Positions 44,368 through 51,760 of a stretch of DNA of 64,000 nt are shown here, piece after piece. Positions within the stretch are counted from its first letter, which is position 1. Each line of letters opens with the position of its first letter. The stretch comes from Shuttleworthella satelles DSM 14600 (lineage in GTDB: Bacteria > Bacillota > Clostridia > Lachnospirales > Lachnospiraceae). The stretch spans positions 424,053 to 488,052 of the forward strand of contig NZ_GG665867.1 of assembly GCF_000160115.1 (NCBI RefSeq). Direction: 5' to 3'. The notes beneath the pieces are model-generated. The model was not told the origin of the DNA. It made no database searches and worked only from the letters and a program-made list of their open reading frames with translations. Made by a program: the position numbers and the translations under genes.

Positions 44368-45258
44368 ATGGATAACAAAAATGTAAAAAACAAAGTCAAG
44401 GACCTGCGCCAGTCACTGGCCAATCACAGACTGCAGAATCGTCTGGCAATCGGCCTGCTGGTTGCGACAACAGTATTCTCCGGCGCCATGTCCCTGCAGA
44501 CAATGGGAAGTACCGGCGATTCGGCGTCTGAGGCAATGGTTTCTGCCCAGGCTACGACAGCCAGTGTCAGCCAGGAGCAGGTAGACCTGGTGGGTGTTTC
44601 CGAGAATGAAGCACAGACAGATGCAGCGAGTCTTTCGGGCCAGCTGACGGCCAAGGCGGCAGAGTCCCTGGCACAGACCGGCGACAAGACGATTGCCGAG
44701 GCTAAGCAGAAGGCCGACGAGGCCAATGCGAAGGCGGCCGAGGAAGAAGCCAAGGCAAAGGCAGCTGAGGAGACCAAGACAAAAGCGGCCAAGAGCAGGG
44801 CGATGAAGAAGGCTCAGGCAGCTGCAGCCGAGCAGACTGTAAGTACACAGACGGAAGAGGCTGCAAGCGAGAGCACATCTCAGGAAACGGACTCAGTGGA
44901 AGTCAGCACGGTCAGCCCCTACTTCGGTTCTGACGGACTTCTCGTCATGACGGGAAGCGCCAATGCCCGCGAGGTGGCAAGACTGCTTCTGGCCATTCCG
45001 GGACATAGAAGGGGATCCGCCTACCACAAGTCAACCGGACTGGACAGCCTGATTGATTCTCTCTCTGTCGAGGAGGCCACCTGGGTCATTCACACCATTG
45101 AGGGCAAGGGCTTCGGGCAGACGAGCTCCGGTTATGCGGGAGTCGACAGCCATGCCAGCCACCAGGCTTTTCTGACCAAGCAGGTCAATCGCAGATTCGG
45201 CGGCAATATCAGAACGCTGCTGAAGAAGTGGGGAACCTACTCCTACGGCGGATATTAA
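44368..45258 (+). CDS. Secreted or membrane-anchored protein with Ala/Glu/Lys coiled coil and unknown C-terminal domain
   Basis: A 296-residue exported protein I do not recognise. A basic N terminus precedes a hydrophobic segment (about 25-45, LAIGLLVATTVFSGAMS). Residues about 85-170 form an Ala/Glu/Lys-rich coiled coil (ADEANAKAAEEEAKAKAAEE). The last 100 residues are a compact domain: SANAREVARLLLAIPGHRRG, DSLIDSLSVEEATWVIHTIE and a Tyr/Gly-rich end. The fold suggests a small extracellular helical domain, possibly cell-wall linked. No Shine-Dalgarno is present and the promoter predicts a leaderless transcript. A strong terminator follows. Confidence 0.8.
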   Translation: MDNKNVKNKVKDLRQSLANHRLQNRLAIGLLVATTVFSGAMSLQTMGSTGDSASEAMVSAQATTASVSQEQVDLVGVSENEAQTDAASLSGQLTAKAAESLAQTGDKTIAEAKQKADEANAKAAEEEAKAKAAEETKTKAAKSRAMKKAQAAAAEQTVSTQTEEAASESTSQETDSVEVSTVSPYFGSDGLLVMTGSANAREVARLLLAIPGHRRGSAYHKSTGLDSLIDSLSVEEATWVIHTIEGKGFGQTSSGYAGVDSHASHQAFLTKQVNRRFGGNIRTLLKKWGTYSYGGY

Positions 45259-45355
45259 GAAAATCATCCTGTATCTTGTCAGGCTACAGATGGACAATGG
45301 AATATATGTTTTTTGAGCATTCTCTATTGTCATGAATCAACGCTGAATGATATAC

Positions 45356-45386
45356 CCCCTCCCACCAGACGGTGGGAGGGGTTTTT
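45356..45386 (+). terminator. Strong intrinsic terminator
   Basis: CCCCTCCCACC and GGTGGGAGGGG form a perfect 11-bp stem with an AGAC loop, followed by five Ts, about 100 bases after the secreted protein gene. Confidence 0.92.
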
Positions 45387-45473
45387 AAGTTTTTCTGGTA
45401 GAATGTCCGGTCAAGTATCGTCTTTCCTTTATTGTCAACGTAGGTTGGTGTTTTTGTTTTATATCAAATGTTG

Positions 45474-45499
45474 GGGCGGGGTCCTTTGGGAACCCGCTC
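45474..45499 (+). other. Conserved intergenic hairpin element, copy B
   Basis: GGGCGGG pairs with CCCGCTC (one G-U), with a G-A mismatch, TCC/GGA and a TTTG loop. It matches the element at 22663 in length, mismatch position and flanks, with base changes that keep the pairing. The rest of 45387-45574 shows no gene. Confidence 0.55.
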
Positions 45500-45574
45500 T
45501 AATACTGTGTTTGGCCGGAGCTCACTTCCTTATATCGGGCCGCTGTCAAAATCTGTAAAGTTGCGAGAGGGGAA

Positions 45575-45604
45575 TTGACAAGGACCGGGGTAAACGATTA
45601 CTAT
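45575..45604 (+). promoter_or_regulatory. Promoter of the second surface protein gene
   Basis: TTGACA, an 18-base spacer and TACTAT, about 110 bases before the GTG start codon. Confidence 0.6.
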
Positions 45605-45616
45605 TTTCGATGAAAA

Positions 45617-45632
45617 GTTAGTTTTTACTAAC
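45617..45632. promoter_or_regulatory. Palindrome GTTAGT-TTTT-ACTAAC, possible operator
   Basis: A perfect 6-bp inverted repeat with a TTTT centre lies just after the predicted transcription start of the surface protein gene, a position suited to a repressor. Regulator unknown. Confidence 0.45.
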
Positions 45633-45715
45633 AACACATTGATTCAGTGAATGCTTCAAACGCGAGGAAATGAGTCGTCAGAAGACGAATCGGAAACGGA
45701 AGAAGGGAGAAAAAC

Positions 45716-48619
45716 GTGAAAAAAGCCATGATCACAAGGGGAGGAAGCTTGCTGGCGTCCGCTCTGCTTGTCATGACAAGCTGCTTTTTGCCTGTGTCGG
45801 CGGCAGAGAAGCAAGAGGGACCGAGTGAGGTCAAGAGCGCTACCGTCAGCGGGTTTATGCCGGAGACTTTGAATCTGGAATTTACAGATCAGAACTGGAT
45901 GAATCAGATCGAGGAGTTGACGGTTGACGGCAGTAAATATGTGAAGGGAACGATCAGCTGGGGGACGTCTGAGAAGGTCTGGCAGGTGACGGAGGTCACA
46001 GGAGCCTATGGGAGTTACCAGGCGCTGAAGCTGGTCAACCCGGATTATCCGGCCCAAATCACGATCAAGGCAAAGGGCTACCAGACAATAAAGGTCAAGG
46101 TAGAGAAGAATGCCGCCGTTTACCCTTATGAATATAAGGCGACGGTAGAAAAGGAGAGTGGGAGCCAGTCGGGAAGCGGGAGCCAGTCGGGTGGCGGAGG
46201 CCAGTCCGGAAGTGGAAATCAGTCCGGAAGCGGGAGCCAGTCCGGAAGTGGGAACCAGTCTGGAAGCGGGAACCAGTCTGGCGGCGGAAACACGGCAGGC
46301 AAGATCAATCTGAGTCAGCTGAAGCTCAGCCTGGGTCTCTGGGGCAGCACCTGGAAGATCACGGTCTCGGACGCGGATGCTTATGTTGCCAAGGTAAAGG
46401 AGGTCTCTGTCAACGGAAAAGTATGGACGGAGAATCCATACAGTCCCAATATGGGAGGAAGATACCAGAAAAAGGCTGAGACAAATCAGCTGATTTTCGC
46501 CGCCCAGGATTTCAGCGCCGCGCAGACCATTCCTATTTTAAAAAGCGGAGACAGCGTCCGCGTTAAGGCGGAGGGCTATGAGGATCTGAGCTTCAAGTTC
46601 CTTATCGATGCTGATGGGAATGCCAGCCTGGCTGAGGACGATCAGCAGGGCGATCCCTATGAACTCAGGGTTAAGCTGCAGGGCTCTTTCGAGGCAGCCA
46701 TCAAGGGGCAGAAGAACTATGACGGTGTGACAAGCGCCAGTCTCAGCGGAGCATCCCAGAACAAGAACAGCAATGTCAAGGTCTATGGAGCCCTGGTCAA
46801 GAAGGGGCAGGAGCCGAAAGACCAGGACTGGGAAGAACTGGATCATACTTCGAAAATCCAGCTGGATCCCGGCCAGTGCAGGGTAAATCTTGTGCCGGAT
46901 ACGGCCAGCGGTACTGCGGCGGGAAGCCAGAGCGGGATGGAGGGACGTTACCTGACCCTGTCCAGCAGTCTGACCCTGAGTGGAACGCCGAAGGATCCGG
47001 GTCGCTATCTGATTTCTGTCTCGGTAGCAGACCGGCAGGGGCGGGTGGCAGTCAGCAACAGCCTCCCCTTCACAGTATATTCGGGACAGGAGAAGCTGGC
47101 GGATCAGCTGAAGGAGGAAAATCTCAAAAAATATGCCAACGGCCTGATGGCCTGGGATATCATGGAGCCCTGGGCGATCCGGGAGTTCGGAAGCAATGTG
47201 TCCGGACAGGACAATGCGGTTCGAGTACCGGCTAAGCTTGAGGTCTGGTTCGGTTCCCATGAGAGTGGAACCTATGGGGTGCTCGGCTATGATATCGCCT
47301 GGGAAGATGTGGAGCAGGGAAGGATTCCGCAGACCCTCTATATTCCCGCCGGCTGCGATCTGACCCTGAAAAATATGAAGATCTTGAGCAGTGTCCGCAT
47401 CGTCGTTGAGAAGGGGGGCAAACTGACCCTGTCAGACTCCACGGTTCAGGGAATCATCGATGTGCAGGACGGGGGAAAATTCTCCATGAATTATGATTCC
47501 TTCGCGGGGAAATTCACGACAGGGGCATCCATCTGCGGACAGCTTCGCCTGGCAGACGGAGCGATCCTCGAGAACGCGGCTATTTATTCTAATGCGAATT
47601 ACCTGGCCAATGGAAGCCGGACGGATCGCACGACCGCGGAGCCGGTCGTGACGACGAGTGGAAATGTCACAGTAAAGGGACAGGTATTTATCAGGGGAGA
47701 TGAAGCGGGAAGTGACCGAGGACAGACTGCTCTGCGTGTGAAGGGCAGGCTCCATCTGGAGGACGGGGCACAGCTGGCCGCTTACGGCGGAGCCGGAAAG
47801 GTTCTTCTGAACGCAAAGGGAGGAAACGCCATTGAATTAGAGGAAGGAAGCAAGATCGACGGCAAGGGGAAAGTGATAGCGATCGGCGGCGATGTCCTCT
47901 GGGGCGATGGCGGGAACGCCATTAGCGGAAAGGGGAGCATTGAGACAGCTGAGGCTTTCCTGCAGGGAGCAAATGCCAGCAAGCTGAGAAATTCCAATCC
48001 GGGCAAGGCAATCGCCGGAGAGGTGAAGGTGACCAGTCCCAGACAGCACATAAGGAACGGGATTCAGAGCGAGGCGATTGGTGCAGACGATCCTCTGCTG
48101 AAGCTTTACTGGAGGACAGGAATCGACCCGACGCCGGCAATGGATCTGTATCAGACGCGGGAGGTAAAGCCACAGGATTCCGAGGAAGAGGATCCGAATC
48201 CAAAGAAGCCGGGTCCGGAAAAGCCTGAGACGGACGAGCAAAAGAAGCCGGGGGCGGATGACTCCGGGAGAGAGAATCAGGGAAAAGAGAAGCCCAAGAC
48301 AGACGACTCCGGGAGAGAGAATCTGAGAAGGCCGGAGACAGAAGATTCAGGGATTAAGAAGCAGGATCAGGCAAGCGCGCGGATTAGAGCAAATGGTAAG
48401 TCTGTATCAGATCAGAAGACGGCGCTTGGCAGTCAAAAGACGGACAAGTCTCGGAAGTCTGCCCAGAACCGGCAGAATTCAATGAGGCAGGAGGTGACGG
48501 CCGCAAAGACAGGCGACGAACAGTCGCTTCTGATCGGAATCGCTGTCGCCCTGCTTGCAGGCAGTCTTCTGACGTGGGTTCGTCTTGCGATTATCAAGCG
48601 CAGAAGGAATGAGAAGTAA
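45716..48619 (+). CDS. KTGD-anchored surface protein with DUF1533-like domains and beta-helix region
   Basis: A 967-residue exported protein starting at GTG after AGAAGGGAGAAAAAC. Signal peptide (1-30, ending PVSAAEK). Two domains (about 37-125 and 197-290) share the DUF1533/HID pattern (LTVDGSKYVKG, ITIKAKGYQTIKVKVEKN), a module of Firmicutes surface proteins. A Ser/Gly/Gln repeat linker (147-196) joins them. Residues about 560-780 have the regular short-strand pattern of a beta-helix (GGKLTLSDSTVQGIIDVQDG). A charged Lys/Asp/Glu linker leads to AAKTGD (about 929-934), a hydrophobic segment and KRRRNEK, a sortase-type signal like that of the protein at the window start. Ligand unknown. Confidence 0.85.
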   Translation: MKKAMITRGGSLLASALLVMTSCFLPVSAAEKQEGPSEVKSATVSGFMPETLNLEFTDQNWMNQIEELTVDGSKYVKGTISWGTSEKVWQVTEVTGAYGSYQALKLVNPDYPAQITIKAKGYQTIKVKVEKNAAVYPYEYKATVEKESGSQSGSGSQSGGGGQSGSGNQSGSGSQSGSGNQSGSGNQSGGGNTAGKINLSQLKLSLGLWGSTWKITVSDADAYVAKVKEVSVNGKVWTENPYSPNMGGRYQKKAETNQLIFAAQDFSAAQTIPILKSGDSVRVKAEGYEDLSFKFLIDADGNASLAEDDQQGDPYELRVKLQGSFEAAIKGQKNYDGVTSASLSGASQNKNSNVKVYGALVKKGQEPKDQDWEELDHTSKIQLDPGQCRVNLVPDTASGTAAGSQSGMEGRYLTLSSSLTLSGTPKDPGRYLISVSVADRQGRVAVSNSLPFTVYSGQEKLADQLKEENLKKYANGLMAWDIMEPWAIREFGSNVSGQDNAVRVPAKLEVWFGSHESGTYGVLGYDIAWEDVEQGRIPQTLYIPAGCDLTLKNMKILSSVRIVVEKGGKLTLSDSTVQGIIDVQDGGKFSMNYDSFAGKFTTGASICGQLRLADGAILENAAIYSNANYLANGSRTDRTTAEPVVTTSGNVTVKGQVFIRGDEAGSDRGQTALRVKGRLHLEDGAQLAAYGGAGKVLLNAKGGNAIELEEGSKIDGKGKVIAIGGDVLWGDGGNAISGKGSIETAEAFLQGANASKLRNSNPGKAIAGEVKVTSPRQHIRNGIQSEAIGADDPLLKLYWRTGIDPTPAMDLYQTREVKPQDSEEEDPNPKKPGPEKPETDEQKKPGADDSGRENQGKEKPKTDDSGRENLRRPETEDSGIKKQDQASARIRANGKSVSDQKTALGSQKTDKSRKSAQNRQNSMRQEVTAAKTGDEQSLLIGIAVALLAGSLLTWVRLAIIKRRRNEK

Positions 48620-48795
48620 AGAAGCCAAGAGTATAAGGGATTAAGATATCAAGAGGGCGAGAGGCCAAGAAATCAAGAGCATAAGAGTGTAAGCGCATAA
48701 GGGATCAAGAGAACCAAGCGATCAAGAGAACCAAGGGATCAAGAGAACTAAGAGATCAAGGGAATAAGAGCTCAAGGCTCCAAGGCCCCAAGAGC
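48619..48795 (+). repeat. 8-bp tandem repeat at the surface-protein stop codon
   Basis: About 22 units of AAGxGATC/AAGAGxxx (8 bp, a few 7 or 9) begin at the last base of the TAA stop. Some pairs form a 17-bp higher order (AAGGGATCAAGAGAACC). Confidence 0.8.
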
Positions 48796-48861
48796 TGCCG
48801 TATAAGGGTAAAACGCGGGCATGGTTTTTAATGAGATCCGCGGTTTGGAAGAGGAAGTAAG

Positions 48862-48900
48862 GAGCGAGGATTTGTCTGTATGACAGGTCCTCGCTCTTTT
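48862..48900. terminator. Terminator between surface protein and LacI genes
   Basis: GAGCGAGGA pairs with TCCTCGCTC, with an inner TTGTC/GACAG pairing, followed by TTTT. It separates converging genes. Confidence 0.82.
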
Positions 48901-48909
48901 ATGGTCATT

Positions 48910-48981
48910 GAAGGCTTGCGGGATATTTATTCTGAAGGTTTGCGGGGCATATATTCTGACGGCAGGCGGAGCATATATCCT
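48910..48981 (-). repeat. Three 24-bp tandem repeats at the LacI-gene stop codon
   Basis: On the minus strand, AGGATATATGCTCCGCCTGC-, AGAATATATGCCCCGCAAAC- and AGAATAAATATCCCGCAAGC-type units of exactly 24 bp follow each other; the first overlaps the TAG stop. The array reads as octapeptides in several frames. Confidence 0.82.
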
Positions 48982-50014
48982 ACTTTGATCCATCCATCAG
49001 CTGACGGACGCTCTGCCTGCGAAGAAGCTGGTAGGGCGTCTTGAAGGCAGTGCCCGCAAAGTCAGGATTGGCAATATATTCGAGCAGGAGCTGCGCGGCC
49101 TTGACGCCGCTATCGTTGGTCGCGTGGCGGATGGTTGTCAGCGAGGGACGAATGCAGGCTGCCAAACTGGAGTCATCGACCCCGGTTACAGAGACCTGCC
49201 GGGGGACCTGGATGGAATTGTCATACATGAAGTCAATGGCGCCGACTGCCATGTTGTCGCAGGCGCATAGGACAGAAGTCGGAAGAAGCATGGCGTGTTC
49301 ATAGATCTCATGCATGCCCTGGTATCCGTCATGGATGCCGAAGGCCTCCTGAAAGCTGATGATGTCCTGGCGGATTTGCAGGCGGCATTCCTTCATCCCC
49401 TTCATGTAACCGTCATAGCGGCATTTTCCCGCGGATGGGTCGCTGAGCGGGCCGCCGATGAAGGCGATATCGTGGTGGCCCATGTGATAGAGAAAATGTA
49501 CCATATCACAAATGGCCTGCTTGTTATCCATATTGACAGAACTGGCGGGAACCTTTAGGTCAAATTTGGGGAGATCCTGGCAGACATAGACCAGGGGACG
49601 GCGGTTTTTGTGGATCCACATGAGATGATCCTGGGGGATCGTGACGCTGGCCATGATATAACCTTCCACCTGTTTTTCCTTCAGGATGTTGAGAAAATGA
49701 ATCTCCTTATCCAGTTCACCGTTGGTCTCACAGATGATGATGTTGTAGCCGAGAGGAGCTAAGACGCTGTTGATTCCCTGAAGAATTCGTCCGAAGACCT
49801 GGTTGGAGATGTCGGGGAAGAGGACGCCGATATATTTATTGTGTTTGTGAGCGGCCTTGCTGGCGGCGGCATTGGGGACATAGCCAAGCTTTCGGATGAC
49901 TTCAAGAACGCGTTTTTGAGTTTTTTTAGAGACGGAAGGACTCTGATTCATGACTCTTGAGACTGTGGAGATAGAGACACCGGCGGCATCCGCCACATCG
50001 TGAATGGTAACCAT
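48980..50014 (-). CDS. LacI-family regulator of the fructan locus
   Basis: A 344-residue LacI/GalR repressor. Helix-turn-helix TIHDVADAAGVSISTVSRVM (3-22), hinge KVIRKLGYVPNAAASKAA-type (about 38-60), then a periplasmic-binding-like effector domain with YIGVLFPDISNQVFGRILQG and the conserved FIGG and VTGVDDSSLA elements. ATG at 50014 follows GGAAGGAG; a longer frame enters the promoter region. It is divergent from the GH32/ABC/fructokinase genes and very likely controls them in response to a fructose oligosaccharide or phosphate. Confidence 0.93.
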   Translation of the reverse strand: MVTIHDVADAAGVSISTVSRVMNQSPSVSKKTQKRVLEVIRKLGYVPNAAASKAAHKHNKYIGVLFPDISNQVFGRILQGINSVLAPLGYNIIICETNGELDKEIHFLNILKEKQVEGYIMASVTIPQDHLMWIHKNRRPLVYVCQDLPKFDLKVPASSVNMDNKQAICDMVHFLYHMGHHDIAFIGGPLSDPSAGKCRYDGYMKGMKECRLQIRQDIISFQEAFGIHDGYQGMHEIYEHAMLLPTSVLCACDNMAVGAIDFMYDNSIQVPRQVSVTGVDDSSLAACIRPSLTTIRHATNDSGVKAAQLLLEYIANPDFAGTAFKTPYQLLRRQSVRQLMDGSK

Positions 50015-50130
50015 AGGACTCCTTCCAAAAACAATGAAATGAAAACGGGAGCGGAAATAATGAAAACCATGAAAATCATCGTATATTTCCAATGAAAATG
50101 CAAGAAAACGACAGAGTGCAACATCATTTT

Positions 50131-50158
50131 TTGAAAATCTATTCGATTTGCGCATATT
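50131..50158 (+). promoter_or_regulatory. Promoter of the fructan operon
   Basis: TTGAAA, a 16-base spacer and CATATT, about 55 bases before the first GH32 start codon. Confidence 0.5.
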
Positions 50159-50167
50159 CAAAGGGAA

Positions 50168-50181
50168 TGGAAGCGGTTAGG
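50168..50181 (+). promoter_or_regulatory. LacI/CcpA-type operator
   Basis: TGGAAGCGGTTAGG matches the cre-like TGNAANCGNWNNCA pattern with one mismatch. It lies at the expected transcription start, so binding by the divergent LacI protein or CcpA would block the operon. Confidence 0.5.
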
Positions 50182-50214
50182 ATAAAGTCAGTCCAAAGAG
50201 AAAGAGAGATTTTT

Positions 50215-51738
50215 ATGAGCGGAGTTTTCTACCAGCCTGAGGGCGGATGGGTCGGAGATACCATTCCCTTTGCTCACGATGGGAAGTTCTATATTTTTTA
50301 TCTGCACGATGAGCGAAAAGGGCACAGCGAAGATGAGTACGGCTACAGAACCAGTTGGAATCTTCTGATCACGGAGGACGGGGTTCACTTTGAGGACAAG
50401 GGAATTGTCCTCCCGGTTGGAGGATATGAGGATGCGGATTACGCCTGTTATACAGGTTCCGTAATTGCGGGAAAGGATGGCCGCTTTCATCTCTTTTATA
50501 CGGCGCAGAATAATTACAATCCGATCTACCACAGAGACGGCAGACCCCTTCAATTCGTGGCCCATGCGATAAGCGAGGATTTGATTCACTGGGAGAAGGA
50601 TCCGTCGGCGATCTTCGGGGCGGATGAGAGTATTTATGAACCCTTTGATTGGCGAGACCCATTCGTCTTCTACAACGGGGAGGAAGACTGCTATAACATG
50701 CTGCTAGCGGCACGGCTGAAGGGAGCGGGGGATAAGAACGGAGGCTGCGTGGGGCTCTGCCACTCAAAAGACCTGATTCACTGGCAGGCGGCAGAGCCCT
50801 TCTATCACCCTGAGTCTTATATGACCCATGAATGTCCGGACCTCTTTCGGATGGGGGGCAAGTGGTATCTGGTTTACTCCACTTTTTCGGAGAAATTTGT
50901 CACACATTATCGGGTGGCGGATTCGCTTGGAGGTCCCTGGACGGCTCCGGTGGAAGATACTTTCGATGGTCGGGCCTTCTACGCGGCGAAAACGGCGGAG
51001 ACAAAGGGAAGGCGATGGGCATTTGCCTGGGTGCCGACCAGGCGGGGGGGAAGTGATTTCGGTCAGTACGAGTGGGGTGGAACCCTTCTGATGCATCAGC
51101 TGAAACAGGAGGCGGACGGAAGATTATCGGTTTCACCGCCGAGAGCGGTGCGGGAAGCATTCGAGGCGAGACTGATTCTCTGCGGGCCAGAACCTGAGGA
51201 AGGAGGAAAAGAGACAGAGGATAAAGGAGAGTATCGGAGAGGCGGCTCAAAGCTGGAGCTTCGTAATATCCAGGGAAAGAAGAATTTGATCTTTGACGGT
51301 ATGGAAGAGGACTGCATGATCGAAGCGGACCTGATTTATGAAGAGGGAACGAGGGCATTTGGCCTGGCGGTCCGGCAAGATGAGAAAATGGAAAAGGGCT
51401 ATTACTTCCGCCTGGAGCCTTTTTATAACCGGCTTGTTGCAGACATGTGGCCCCGGCGGATCGCCGGCGTCAACCAGTGGTACATCGATGGGGACAAGGC
51501 CTTTCTGGTTGAGCTGGAACGGCCTTTGGATTTCAGTAAGCTACAAAATCGGCGGCTGCACCTGTGTCTGATCGCAGAGGGAAGTATTCTCTGTCTCTAT
51601 GTCAATGACTCATTGGCGCTGACCATGCGCGCTTATGAGAGCGGGCGAAGCCATTGGGGTTTCTTTGTAGATGACGGAGGAATTCAGATTGAGAATGTGC
51701 GCTTAACGGCAAGAGAAATCCATAGAGATACATTCTGA
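50215..51738 (+). CDS. GH32-family beta-fructosidase, divergent nucleophile motif
   Basis: A 507-residue GH32 clan-J enzyme expected to remove terminal fructose from inulin- or levan-type oligosaccharides. The N-terminal five-blade propeller has GGWVGDTIPF (10-19) at the place of the usual WMNDPNG, with Asp15 as nucleophile; the transition-state stabiliser is Asp148 in DWRDPFVF, and the acid/base Glu206 is in HECPDLF. From about 345 there is a C-terminal beta-sandwich (RAFGLAVRQDEKMEKGYYFR). No signal peptide, so cytoplasmic. The ATG at 50215 has only GAGAGA nearby. The altered first motif marks a subgroup different from the second GH32 gene. First gene of the operon. Confidence 0.85.
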   Translation: MSGVFYQPEGGWVGDTIPFAHDGKFYIFYLHDERKGHSEDEYGYRTSWNLLITEDGVHFEDKGIVLPVGGYEDADYACYTGSVIAGKDGRFHLFYTAQNNYNPIYHRDGRPLQFVAHAISEDLIHWEKDPSAIFGADESIYEPFDWRDPFVFYNGEEDCYNMLLAARLKGAGDKNGGCVGLCHSKDLIHWQAAEPFYHPESYMTHECPDLFRMGGKWYLVYSTFSEKFVTHYRVADSLGGPWTAPVEDTFDGRAFYAAKTAETKGRRWAFAWVPTRRGGSDFGQYEWGGTLLMHQLKQEADGRLSVSPPRAVREAFEARLILCGPEPEEGGKETEDKGEYRRGGSKLELRNIQGKKNLIFDGMEEDCMIEADLIYEEGTRAFGLAVRQDEKMEKGYYFRLEPFYNRLVADMWPRRIAGVNQWYIDGDKAFLVELERPLDFSKLQNRRLHLCLIAEGSILCLYVNDSLALTMRAYESGRSHWGFFVDDGGIQIENVRLTAREIHRDTF

Positions 51739-51760
51739 GACAATGAAAAAGGAGGAGAGA

